Made by a program: the position numbers and the translations under genes. Positions 6,246-14,491 of a stretch of DNA of 14,517 nucleotides are shown here, piece by piece. Below the pieces are notes generated by a model, which searched no databases, was not told where the DNA came from, and saw only the letters and a list, made by a program, of their open reading frames with translations. Each line of letters starts with the position of its first letter. The stretch's first letter is position 1. The DNA lies in assembly GCA_944369635.1 (NCBI GenBank), contig CALVXL010000010.1, forward strand, positions 1 to 14,517, read 5' to 3'. This DNA comes from an uncultured Clostridia bacterium (lineage in GTDB: Bacteria; Bacillota; Clostridia; Christensenellales; Borkfalkiaceae).

Positions 6246-7313
6246 ATGAAGTACACCGAGCGGGAAGTCTTTGCCATCTGGCTGGACTCCTTCGAAAAGA
6301 TAGAATATAAGCGCAAGAGCGAACTTTTTTCCCTTTACGGGGGCGAAAGCATCGCCCGATTCGTCGCAAAACATGCGGAACGAATCGATTTTCTGCTCGG
6401 TAAGCGGGCAAGCTTGCTCTTCGGCGCGGCAAACGGCGAATATACGGAATATATTCTTTCTTCACTGCATAAAAAGGGAGTGATCGCCGTAACGCAAAAC
6501 AGTGCGGCATATCCCGAAGAACTGTCAGAAGTTCCGTGTCCGCCGCTCGTTATATATGCGCGGGGAAACGCGTCGCTTCTAAAAAGCGAAAAATTTGCCG
6601 TCGTCGGCAGCAGAAAGAGTTCGGCTTTTGCCGTCGCAAAGACCGAGGAATTTACCGAAAAACTGATCGAGGCGGGATTTACGATCGTAACGGGGTTTGC
6701 CGAGGGCGCGGATATAGCCGCTGTCAAAGCCGCGCTTGCAAGCGGAAAGATCATCGCCGTGCTGGCGGGCGGTTTCGACCATATTTATCCTAAGGCGCAC
6801 GCCGCCATATTCGAAAAAGTAGTCTTAAACGGGCTGGCAATTTCGGAATACCCTCCGTCGGTGCCGACTGCGGCGTTTCACTTTCCCGTGCGGAACAGGA
6901 TCATCGCGGGGCTCGGCAAAGGGCTTTTGGTAATGAGCGGCGGAAAAAAGAGCGGAACGCTCTATACGGCGGGATATGCCGACGGATTGTCAAAGCAGAT
7001 CTTCGCATTGCCGTACGGTATAAACGAACTTTCCGGCGCGGGCTGCAACGAGCTGATCCGCCGCGGGGCATACCTGACGGAATGCGCGGAAGACGTGCTG
7101 GAATATTACGGCAAAGAAATAAAAACGCAGACGCCCGCGCTTTCGGAGGCGGAAAGGGAAGTTCTTTCCCTGCTGAAAGAGGGTGCGATCCATATAGACA
7201 AGCTCTGTGCGCGGCTCAATAAACGCGCGTTCGAGCTTTTGCCCGTGCTCAGCATGCTGGAAATCAAAAAGCTGATCGTGCGCGGCGCAGGCAACGTTTA
7301 CGAGGCACTTTGA
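6246..7313 (+). CDS. dprA: DNA processing protein DprA (Smf)
   Basis: DprA binds incoming single-stranded DNA and loads RecA during natural transformation, and is also kept in bacteria not known to be competent. The 355-residue product has a short N-terminal helical region, the Rossmann-like core with VVGSR (119-123), TGFAEGAD (149-156), LAGGFDHIYP, and FPVRNRI (213-219), KSGTLYTA, and a C-terminal winged-helix-like domain (about 295-355) of the DML1 type. Several usually conserved residues differ: GAD for GID, AV for AH shortly after, and ALPY for the common VPG. The start has GGCGGGGA at 6235-6242. It lies between comM and topA, as dprA-topA does in B. subtilis. The fold and family are clear; whether it supports transformation here is not shown. 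Confidence 0.93.
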   Translation: MKYTEREVFAIWLDSFEKIEYKRKSELFSLYGGESIARFVAKHAERIDFLLGKRASLLFGAANGEYTEYILSSLHKKGVIAVTQNSAAYPEELSEVPCPPLVIYARGNASLLKSEKFAVVGSRKSSAFAVAKTEEFTEKLIEAGFTIVTGFAEGADIAAVKAALASGKIIAVLAGGFDHIYPKAHAAIFEKVVLNGLAISEYPPSVPTAAFHFPVRNRIIAGLGKGLLVMSGGKKSGTLYTAGYADGLSKQIFALPYGINELSGAGCNELIRRGAYLTECAEDVLEYYGKEIKTQTPALSEAEREVLSLLKEGAIHIDKLCARLNKRAFELLPVLSMLEIKKLIVRGAGNVYEAL

Positions 7314-7325
7314 AAGGAGTAATCA

Positions 7326-9641
7326 ATGGAACTGATTATCGTGGAGTCGCCGCATAAGGCGAAGACAATCGAAAAATTTTTAGGCGGCAAGTATAAGGTC
7401 GACGCTTCGAAAGGGCATGTGCGCGATTTGCCCGTCAACCATATGGGCGTGAACATCGCAAACAATTTCGAGCCGACTTACGTAATCAACGCGGACAAGA
7501 AGCAGGACATCAAGCGCTTGCAGGAAAAGTCCAAAAAAGCGGATAAAATTTATCTCGCAACTGACCCGGACCGCGAGGGAGAGGCGATCAGCTGGCACCT
7601 TGCGGAGGTTTTGAAACTCGATAAGGAAAAGTACAGCCGCATCGAATTCAACGAAATTTCGGAAAAGGCTTTGAAATACGCTCTCGCGCACCCGCGCGAC
7701 ATCGATAAAAATCTGGTGGACGCGCAGCAGGCGCGCCGCGTGCTCGACAGGCTGGTGGGTTATTCCATTTCGCCCGCGGCGAGCACCAGGCTCAATTGTA
7801 ACCTTTCCGCAGGACGGGTGCAGTCGGTCGCTTTGAAACTCGTGGTCGATCGCGAGCGCGAAATACAGGCGTTCGTTCCCAAGGAATACTGGAACATCAA
7901 AGCCTATCTTGAAAACAAGGACGGCGCAAAGTTCAAGGCGCTCCTTTCGGAATACAAGGGCAAAAAGTATAAGCCCGCGAACAAGGCGGAAGCCGAAGAA
8001 GTGATGGCGAAACTCAAAGGCGCCGACTTCTTCGTCAAGAATATGAAAAAGAGCGTGGTCAAAACGCACGCGCCCGCGCCTTTCATCACCAGCACCTTGC
8101 AGCAGGACGCGTCCAGCAAACTTTCGCTCACCGCGCCGCAGGTCATGCAGATCGCGCAAAGGCTCTACGAGGGCGTGGAAACGCCGGGCGGACACCTCGC
8201 GCTCATTACGTATATGAGAACGGACTCCGTCCGCGTTTCCAAGGAAGCGCAGGCGGACGCTTTGGAATATATCAAGGAAAATTACGGCGAAGAATACGTT
8301 CCCGCAAAACCTAACTTCTATAAGACCAAAAAGGACGCGCAGGACGCGCACGAGGCGATCCGCCCCATCGACATCAGAAAGACGCCGGAAAGTTTGAAAA
8401 ACGTGCTCGACCGTAATCAGTTCCGTTTGTACAAGATGATTTACGAGCGCTTCGTCGCTTCGCAGATGAGCGAGGCGAAATATAACAGCGTGCAGCTCGA
8501 TGTGGAAAGCCTCGACTACGTTTTCAAAGCGAGCGGAAGAACGCTTCTTTTCAAGGGGTTCACCGCCGTTTACGAGGAAACGAAACTTGTTCCCGCCGAA
8601 AACGACGAGGAAAGCGAGAGCGCTCCCATTCTGCCGCCGCTTACCGAAGGCGAAAAGGTAAATCTTTTGGAATTTCTGCCCGAGCAGAAATTCACCAAAC
8701 CCCCGCTGAGGTACACCGAAGCTACGCTCATCAAGACGATGGAGGACAAGGGCATCGGCAGACCTTCCACCTACGCCACCATCATGGCGAAACTTTCCGA
8801 TAAAAAGCGGGAATACGTCAGAAAGGAGGGCAAATACCTCGTTCCCAACGACATTTCCTATCAGCTGATCGATTTTCTGGTCAAGTATTTCCCCGACGTC
8901 ATGAACGTTTCGTTTACCGCGCGCATGGAAAACGCGCTCGACGATATCGGCGAAGGCGGCAAGGATTGGCATAAACTCATAGCGGACTTTTATCGTCCGT
9001 TCGAAAATATGGTCAGAAAGAGCAAGATCACCGACGTGAAGTGCGAAAAGTGCGGCGCGCCGATGACGATCAATAGCGGAAAATTCGGCAACTATTACGC
9101 CTGCTCGAATTATCCCGAATGCAAAAACATCAGACCCGTCAACGAAAAAGTGGTCATTCCCACCGATCAGATCTGTGAAAAGTGCGGCGGCATGATGGTG
9201 GAGCGCGAAGGCAAATACGGAAAGTTCCTCGCCTGCTCCAATTATCCCAAGTGCAAGAACACCCGCGCCATCAACGAAGTGAAGTCGGAAGAAAAATGTC
9301 CCAAGTGCGGCGAAACGATGGTGGAAAAACAGGGACAGTTCGGTAAATACCTATATTGTCCGAATTGCCGTAACACCGTTTCGCAGGCGGAAAACGCGGG
9401 GATATGTCCCGTATGCGGCAAACCCACAAAGAAAATGCTTTCCCGTTACGGCAAGGTGTTTTACGGTTGTTCCGCTTATCCCGACTGCAAATTCATGAGC
9501 TGGGATATGCCCACGGGCGAAAAGTGCCCCAAGTGCGGCGCATATCTTGTGAAAACGGAAAACGGCGTAAAGTGTTCGGATAAAAAGTGCGGCTACAAAA
9601 CGGAAAGCAAAGAACAAAAGAGCGATGAAGAGCAAAGTTAA
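7326..9641 (+). CDS. topA: DNA topoisomerase I (type IA) with five zinc ribbons
   Basis: TopA relaxes negative supercoils behind moving polymerases by cutting and rejoining one DNA strand. The 771-residue protein begins with the Toprim domain: VESPHKAKTI with catalytic Glu7, and DPDREGEAISWHL with Asp80, Asp82 and Glu84. The active-site tyrosine is Tyr296 in LITYMRTDS. GIGRPSTYATI marks the later core. The C-terminus, from about residue 572 to 756, has five Cys4 zinc ribbons; the first two have the CSNYPxCKN form, the third has a shortened CPNC end, the fourth has CSAYPDCKF, and the fifth is compact (CPKCG...CSDKKCG). Three or four ribbons are more usual. AAAGGAG at 7313-7319 overlaps the dprA stop and gives a strong start. 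The last 17 bases overlap trmFO. Confidence 0.97.
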   Translation: MELIIVESPHKAKTIEKFLGGKYKVDASKGHVRDLPVNHMGVNIANNFEPTYVINADKKQDIKRLQEKSKKADKIYLATDPDREGEAISWHLAEVLKLDKEKYSRIEFNEISEKALKYALAHPRDIDKNLVDAQQARRVLDRLVGYSISPAASTRLNCNLSAGRVQSVALKLVVDREREIQAFVPKEYWNIKAYLENKDGAKFKALLSEYKGKKYKPANKAEAEEVMAKLKGADFFVKNMKKSVVKTHAPAPFITSTLQQDASSKLSLTAPQVMQIAQRLYEGVETPGGHLALITYMRTDSVRVSKEAQADALEYIKENYGEEYVPAKPNFYKTKKDAQDAHEAIRPIDIRKTPESLKNVLDRNQFRLYKMIYERFVASQMSEAKYNSVQLDVESLDYVFKASGRTLLFKGFTAVYEETKLVPAENDEESESAPILPPLTEGEKVNLLEFLPEQKFTKPPLRYTEATLIKTMEDKGIGRPSTYATIMAKLSDKKREYVRKEGKYLVPNDISYQLIDFLVKYFPDVMNVSFTARMENALDDIGEGGKDWHKLIADFYRPFENMVRKSKITDVKCEKCGAPMTINSGKFGNYYACSNYPECKNIRPVNEKVVIPTDQICEKCGGMMVEREGKYGKFLACSNYPKCKNTRAINEVKSEEKCPKCGETMVEKQGQFGKYLYCPNCRNTVSQAENAGICPVCGKPTKKMLSRYGKVFYGCSAYPDCKFMSWDMPTGEKCPKCGAYLVKTENGVKCSDKKCGYKTESKEQKSDEEQS

Positions 9642-10932
9642 AATCGTCGGCGCGGGGCTTGCGGGCAGCGAAGCGGCGTATTTTTTGGCAACGCACGGCG
9701 TAAAGGTAACGCTTTTCGACATCAAACCCGCGCGCACAACGCCCGCGCACCACAGCGGAAAATTCGGCGAGCTGGTGTGCAGCAATTCCTTACAGAGCAA
9801 CGACGTATACGGCAACGCCTGCGGGCTTTTGAAAGAGGAGCTCCGCCTGCTTAATTCCATGGTCATTGCGGCGGCGGACGAAACGCGCGTGGCGGCGGGC
9901 AACGCGCTCGCCGTAGATCGGGAGGCTTTTGCGGAAAAGATCACCGAAAAACTGAAAGAAGAAAAAAATATCGATATCGTGTGCGAAGAGGTAACGGATA
10001 TCGATTTCGACGAATATACCATTGTGGCGAGCGGACCTTTGACCACCCCGCCGCTGGAAGAAAAGATAAAGTCCGTCACGGGCGGCAATCTGTTTTTCTT
10101 CGACGCGGCGTCGCCCATCGTATCGAAGGAGTCAATCGACATGGACTACGCCTTTTTCGGCGACAGGTACGGCAAGGGAAACGGCGATCACATCAACTGC
10201 CCGATGGACAGGGAAACGTACGAAAAATTCGTGGACGCGCTGTTGTCCGCGGAAAAGGCGGAACAAAAGGACTTTGAAAACACCGCCGTCTTCGAAGGGT
10301 GTATGCCCGTGGAAGTGATGGCGGCGCGGGGAAAAGACACCTTGCGTTTCGGCACGCTGAAACCCGTGGGACTTTACGATCCGCGCACGAACAAACGCGG
10401 TTACGCCTGCGTGCAGCTCCGCCGCGAGGACGAAGAAGGCACGATGTGGAACCTCATCGGGTTTCAGACCAACTTGAAATGGGGGGAGCAAAAGCGGGTG
10501 TTTTCCATGATCCCCGCTCTCCACGACGCGGAGTTTCTGCGCTACGGAGTGATGCACCGCAACACCTTTATCAATTCGCCCGAAGCGCTCGACGCGGATT
10601 TTTCCCTGCGCGGCAGAAAAAAGACTTTCTTTGCGGGGCAGATCACGGGGGTGGAAGGATATGTGGAAAGCGTGGCGTCGGGACTTGCGGCGGCGATAGA
10701 AGTATGGTTGCGCTTAAAGGAAAAACCGCCCGTAAACTTCACACGGCAGACGGTGCTCGGCGCGCTGGCGGACTACATTTCGCGGGCAAAGGACTTTCAG
10801 CCGATGAACGCAAACTACGGCATTTTGGAAATGTTAAACGCCGTATACAAGGATAAATCGCTCAAAAAAAAGGCGTACGCGGAGCGTTCGCTGGCGATGA
10901 TAGCAAAAATAAAGGAGAATATCGGAATATGA
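9625..10932 (+). CDS. trmFO: TrmFO, folate/FAD-dependent tRNA (uracil-54) methyltransferase
   Basis: TrmFO makes ribothymidine at position 54 of tRNA using methylenetetrahydrofolate as carbon donor and FAD as reductant; it is typical of Firmicutes, where E. coli uses TrmA. The 435-residue product opens with the FAD-binding GAGLAGSEAAYFLA loop. HHSGKFGELVCSNSL contains Cys52, and EGCMPVEVMAARG contains Cys226, matching the two functional cysteines (Cys53 and Cys226) of the B. subtilis enzyme. NACGLLKEELRLLNS and GLYDPRTNKRGYACVQLRRED are further signatures. The ATG lies inside topA and has no clear Shine-Dalgarno, so translation probably relies on ribosomes finishing topA. It overlaps hslV by four bases (ATGA). 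In B. subtilis the homologue gid also follows topA. Confidence 0.96.
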   Translation: MKSKVKIVGAGLAGSEAAYFLATHGVKVTLFDIKPARTTPAHHSGKFGELVCSNSLQSNDVYGNACGLLKEELRLLNSMVIAAADETRVAAGNALAVDREAFAEKITEKLKEEKNIDIVCEEVTDIDFDEYTIVASGPLTTPPLEEKIKSVTGGNLFFFDAASPIVSKESIDMDYAFFGDRYGKGNGDHINCPMDRETYEKFVDALLSAEKAEQKDFENTAVFEGCMPVEVMAARGKDTLRFGTLKPVGLYDPRTNKRGYACVQLRREDEEGTMWNLIGFQTNLKWGEQKRVFSMIPALHDAEFLRYGVMHRNTFINSPEALDADFSLRGRKKTFFAGQITGVEGYVESVASGLAAAIEVWLRLKEKPPVNFTRQTVLGALADYISRAKDFQPMNANYGILEMLNAVYKDKSLKKKAYAERSLAMIAKIKENIGI

Positions 10933-11468
10933 GTATAGAATTCAGAGGCACGACCATCTGTGCCGTAAAAAAGAACGGAAAAACGGCTATCGCGGGGGAC
11001 GGACAGGTCACCATGTCGGAGTCGGTCATCTTCAAAAACAACGCCGTCAAGGTGCGCCGCATCTATAACGGCAAAGTCATCTTCGGATTTGCCGGCAGCG
11101 TGGCGGACGCTTTCACGCTGAGCGAGCGTTTCGAGGAAATGCTCAATAAATTTTCGGGCAATCTTCTGCGCAGTGCGGTGGAGCTGGCGGAACTGTGGCG
11201 CAACGACAAAGTGGGCAGAAAGCTGGAAGCGATGATGATCACCGCGGACGAAAACACCATGCTCATTGTGTCGGGGTCGGGGGAAGTCATCGAGCCGGAC
11301 GGCGGCGTATGCGCCATCGGCAGCGGCGGCAACTATGCATTGGCGGCGGCGCGTGCGCTCACGCAGGAAACGGATTACGACGCGGAAACCGTTGCGAAAA
11401 AAGCGCTTAAAATCGCCAGCGAGATCTGCGTGTTCACAAACGATCACATTACCTGCGAAGTCATTTGA
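10929..11468 (+). CDS. hslV: HslV/ClpQ protease subunit (CodW type)
   Basis: HslV forms the double-hexamer proteolytic core that works with the HslU ATPase to degrade folded or misfolded cytoplasmic proteins. The 179-residue product has FRGTTICAV, IAGDGQVTMSESVIFKNN, VRRIYNGKVIFGFAGSVADAF, IEPDGGVCAIGSGGNYALAAARAL and the C-terminal ICVFTNDHI, all standard. The catalytic residue is unclear: Thr8 in GTT corresponds to the mature Thr1 of E. coli HslV, but the protein starts Met-Ser, like B. subtilis CodW, which uses an N-terminal serine. AAAGGAG at 10911-10917 lies 11 bases from the ATG, a slightly long spacing. The ATGA overlap with trmFO and the immediate hslU neighbour fit one operon. Confidence 0.96.
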   Translation: MSIEFRGTTICAVKKNGKTAIAGDGQVTMSESVIFKNNAVKVRRIYNGKVIFGFAGSVADAFTLSERFEEMLNKFSGNLLRSAVELAELWRNDKVGRKLEAMMITADENTMLIVSGSGEVIEPDGGVCAIGSGGNYALAAARALTQETDYDAETVAKKALKIASEICVFTNDHITCEVI

Positions 11469-11482
11469 GGGAGGAAAGAGCT

Positions 11483-12793
11483 ATGAATTTATCGCCGAAA
11501 GAAATCGTAATCGAACTTGACAAATACATCATCGGACAGAGCGAAGCCAAAAAAGCGGTGGCGATCGCGCTCAGAAACCGTTACAGAAGGAGTTGTCTTT
11601 CCGCCGAGATCCGCGACGAGATCACGCCGAAAAACATCATTATGAAAGGGCCCACGGGCGTGGGCAAAACGGAGATAGCGCGGCGGCTTGCCAAGCTGGT
11701 CGGCGCGCCGTTCATCAAGGTGGAAGCCACTAAGTATACCGAGGTCGGCTATGTCGGGCGGGACGTGGAGTCGATGATCCGCGATCTCGTGGAATGCAGC
11801 GTGCGCCTCGTCAAGGAAGAGCAGTTCGAAAAGGTGCTTTCCAAAGCGGAAAAGGTTGCGGAAGACAAACTCGTCAAAATCCTTGTGGAAGTGCGCAAGG
11901 CGGAAAAGGGCGAAACCCCCGACGAAGTTTTTAAAGAACAGATAACGGAAAGATATAAAAAAGGCTATTTCGACAACGAAACGGTGGAAATCGAAGTGGA
12001 GGACGCGCCGAAGTCCATGGAGCTCGTGCCGGGCAGCGGTGCGGAAATCAACATCGGCAACATCTTCGGCGATTTCCTGCCGAAAAAGCGCAAAAAGCGC
12101 CGCCTTCCGTTGAAAGACGCGCGCAAGATGATCGTGGACGAGGAGTGCAATCGCCTGATCGACAACGACGCCGTCGTGACCGAAGCGGTGCGCCGCGCGG
12201 AGCAGGAGGGCATCATCTTTATCGACGAGATCGATAAGATCGCCGCCAAGGGCAAGACGAACGGCGCGGACGTTTCAAGAGAGGGCGTGCAGCGCGACAT
12301 TCTGCCCATTGTGGAAGGTTCCACCGTCATGACCAAGTACGGCGCGGTCAAAACCGACTTCATTTTATTCATCGCGGCGGGCGCGTTCCACGTGTCCAAA
12401 GTGTCCGATCTGATTCCCGAATTGCAGGGGCGTTTCCCCATTCTGGTGGAGCTTAATTCCCTTACGAAACAGGACTTTATCGATATTTTGACCACGCCGC
12501 AGAACGCCATCACGCTGCAATATGCCACCCTGCTGGGCGTTGACCACATTGACTTGAAGTTCACCGAAGAAGCCATTGCGGAAATTGCCGCCGTCGCGGA
12601 AAACATGAACGCGACCAGTGAGGACATCGGCGCGCGCAGATTGCACACCGTCATGGAAAAACTCATCGAGGACATTTCCTTTAACGCGAGCGACAAAACG
12701 CCCGAAACGGAAGTCGTCATCGATAAAAAATACGTCGTCAGCCGTCTGGGCGAGGCGGAAAAACAAAAGGACTTCACGAAATTCATCTTATAA
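11483..12793 (+). CDS. hslU: HslU/ClpY ATPase subunit (CodX type)
   Basis: HslU is the AAA+ unfoldase ring that feeds substrates into HslV. The 436-residue product has the N-terminal IIGQSEAKKAVAIALRNRYRR segment, Walker A GPTGVGKT (56-63), the pore loop GYVG (89-92), a variable intermediate domain (about 110-230), Walker B IIFIDEID (244-251) and sensor 2 in GARRLHTVMEKLIEDISF. The C-terminus, DFTKFIL, keeps the hydrophobic tail that docks into HslV, though the usual LSRFIL is altered. I chose ATG 11483, eight bases after GGAGG (11470-11474), rather than an in-frame TTG at 11465 that overlaps the hslV stop. In B. subtilis codY follows; here hisS does. Confidence 0.97.
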   Translation: MNLSPKEIVIELDKYIIGQSEAKKAVAIALRNRYRRSCLSAEIRDEITPKNIIMKGPTGVGKTEIARRLAKLVGAPFIKVEATKYTEVGYVGRDVESMIRDLVECSVRLVKEEQFEKVLSKAEKVAEDKLVKILVEVRKAEKGETPDEVFKEQITERYKKGYFDNETVEIEVEDAPKSMELVPGSGAEINIGNIFGDFLPKKRKKRRLPLKDARKMIVDEECNRLIDNDAVVTEAVRRAEQEGIIFIDEIDKIAAKGKTNGADVSREGVQRDILPIVEGSTVMTKYGAVKTDFILFIAAGAFHVSKVSDLIPELQGRFPILVELNSLTKQDFIDILTTPQNAITLQYATLLGVDHIDLKFTEEAIAEIAAVAENMNATSEDIGARRLHTVMEKLIEDISFNASDKTPETEVVIDKKYVVSRLGEAEKQKDFTKFIL

Positions 12794-12805
12794 GGAAAAG
12801 GCTTT

Positions 12806-14050
12806 ATGATCAATATTCCAAAGGGTACGAAAGACGTCTTGCCGAAAGAGTCTTACAAATGGCAGTATATCGAAAAAAAAGCGCGGGAAACCGCAAAAAA
12901 ATACAGCGTAAAGGAAATCCGCACGCCGACCTTTGAACACACCGAAGTGTTTTTGCGCGGCGTGGGCGATACGACGGACATCGTCAACAAGGAAATGTAT
13001 ACCTTTCTCGACAAGGGGGAGCGGAGCATCACGTTAAAGCCGGAAGGCACTTCCGCGGTGGTGCGCGCCCTCATCGAGGACGGGCTTTTCAACGAAGCGT
13101 TGCCGCTTAAACTTTACTATATCACGCCGTGTTTCCGTTACGAGCGCCCGCAGGCGGGACGGCTCAGGGAATTTCACCAGTTCGGCGTGGAAGTGTTCGG
13201 CGCGGCGGGTGCGGACGTCGACGCGGAAGTCATTCTGCTCGCCAAGGAATTCCTCGAAAGCGTGGGGATAACGGAGCTGGAGCTCAACCTCAACAGTATC
13301 GGCTGCAAGACGTGCCGCGCGGAATACAACGAAGTTCTGAAAGCCTATTTAAGGGAAAACCAGGAAAAACTCTGCCCGCTCTGCCGCGAGCGCATGGAGA
13401 AAAACCCGCTCCGCGTGCTGGATTGCAAGGACGAAGACTGCCGGCTCGTGGTGAAAAACGCGCCGCGCATTCTCGATTATCTCTGCGCGGAGTGCAAAGA
13501 GCATTTCGAAAAGGTGCAGAAATTGCTCCGCTCGTGCGGCGTGCAGTATAAGATAAACCCCGATATCGTGCGCGGGCTGGACTATTATACCCGCACGGTG
13601 TTCGAATTCGTGTCCACCGCCATCGGCGCGCAGGGCACGGTATGTGGCGGCGGCAGATACGACGGGCTTGTGGAGTCCATGGGCGGTCCCGCGCTGTGCG
13701 GCGTCGGGTTCGGGCTGGGACTGGAAAGACTGCTTTTGCTCACGGAAAAACTCGGCGTAAATATTCCCGACGAAAACGCATTGCAGCTTTACATCGCGCC
13801 GATGGGAGAGTCGGCTTACGAAAAGGCGTTTTCCCTTGCCGAAGAGCTGAGAAAAGCGGGCGTTTCGGTAGAGACGGATCATTTCGGCAGAAGTCTGAAA
13901 GCGCAGATGAAATACGCGGACAAGCTGGGCGCTCAAAACGTCGTGGTGCTGGGAGAAAACGAACTTGCAAGCGGGGAAGTTTTCGTCAAGCGCATGTCGG
14001 ACGGACAGCAGGTTAAAACAGCGCTCAATAATTTAAAGGAATATTTTTGA
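12806..14050 (+). CDS. hisS: Histidyl-tRNA synthetase
   Basis: HisRS charges tRNA-His. This 414-residue class II synthetase starts with IPKGTKDVLP, has motif 2 CFRYERPQAGRLREFHQFG (109-127), the HisRS-specific GLDYYTRTVFEF (257-268) and motif 3 GFGLGLERLLLL (about 300-311), then a C-terminal anticodon-binding domain containing VETDHFGRSLKAQMKYADKLGA. Between motif 2 and the histidine loop (about 166-247) lies an insertion rich in cysteines, including LCPLCRERM, LDCKDEDCRL and LCAECKEHF. That insertion is usual in clostridial HisRS and may bind zinc. The start follows AAGGA at 12792-12796, right at the hslU stop. There is no T-box-like leader in the 12-base gap, so expression here depends on the upstream genes. 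Confidence 0.97.
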   Translation: MINIPKGTKDVLPKESYKWQYIEKKARETAKKYSVKEIRTPTFEHTEVFLRGVGDTTDIVNKEMYTFLDKGERSITLKPEGTSAVVRALIEDGLFNEALPLKLYYITPCFRYERPQAGRLREFHQFGVEVFGAAGADVDAEVILLAKEFLESVGITELELNLNSIGCKTCRAEYNEVLKAYLRENQEKLCPLCRERMEKNPLRVLDCKDEDCRLVVKNAPRILDYLCAECKEHFEKVQKLLRSCGVQYKINPDIVRGLDYYTRTVFEFVSTAIGAQGTVCGGGRYDGLVESMGGPALCGVGFGLGLERLLLLTEKLGVNIPDENALQLYIAPMGESAYEKAFSLAEELRKAGVSVETDHFGRSLKAQMKYADKLGAQNVVVLGENELASGEVFVKRMSDGQQVKTALNNLKEYF

Positions 14051-14053
14051 TTT

Positions 14054-14491
14054 ATGCTGGAAAGCGGAGAAGTCGTAAAAGTTGAAAAAAACGCCGCGAC
14101 GGTGCGCGTTTCGAGAAAAGACGAATGTTCCAAGTGCGGTATGTGCGGCATGAAAGCCGATATGAACCATATCGAATTCAAGGCGGAAAACCGCGCAAAA
14201 GCCGAGGAGGGCGACACGGTGCTCGTCGATACCGAACAGAAGATGAAACTTTTATCGGTATTTCTCATATTTTTGGTGCCGCTGCTCCTGATTGCCGCGG
14301 CAATCGGCGTTTGTTATGCATTAAAACTTGAAGAACTATGGATACTGATAATATGCGTCGGAGCGTTGATCTGTTGGTTTGCGGTGCTTGCCGTTATCGA
14401 TAAAGCCGTATCGAGAATCAGCGGATTCACCCCGACCATCATCAGAATAATCAAGAAAAAAGGAGAGATAAACAATGAGCGAACTGATTGA
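14054..14491 (+). CDS. RseC/MucC-like membrane protein with CxxCxxC motif
   Basis: This 145-residue protein resembles the RseC (SoxR-reducing system) family. Residues 1-65 are a small soluble domain with ESGEVVKVEKNAATVRV, then CSKCGMC with Cys25, Cys28 and Cys31, and a second beta-rich stretch; two membrane helices follow at about 66-90 and 95-117, and the tail is basic (RIIKKKG). Family members usually have a fourth nearby cysteine that I do not see here. In proteobacteria RseC is linked to SoxR reduction and Rnf complexes; in Firmicutes the role is not established, though a redox or iron-sulfur function is plausible. AAAGGAA at 14035-14041 is the likely ribosome binding site. It ends inside the next gene, overlapping by 17 bases. 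Confidence 0.8.
   Translation: MLESGEVVKVEKNAATVRVSRKDECSKCGMCGMKADMNHIEFKAENRAKAEEGDTVLVDTEQKMKLLSVFLIFLVPLLLIAAAIGVCYALKLEELWILIICVGALICWFAVLAVIDKAVSRISGFTPTIIRIIKKKGEINNERTD

Noticed and set aside
5223..6374. Long minus-strand open frame opposite comM and the start of dprA
   Set aside because: Spans two well-supported genes, has low-complexity Arg/Phe/His-rich composition and no recognisable domain.
7380..8972. Long open frame on the minus strand opposite topA (530 codons)
   Set aside because: It is a mirror of the topA coding sequence; codon bias of GC-rich codons keeps the reverse frame open. topA has complete motifs and a strong ribosome binding site.
13300..13550. Cysteine-rich insertion in HisRS as a novel domain
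   Set aside because: From family knowledge this cysteine-containing insertion is common in clostridial HisRS, so it is not unusual.
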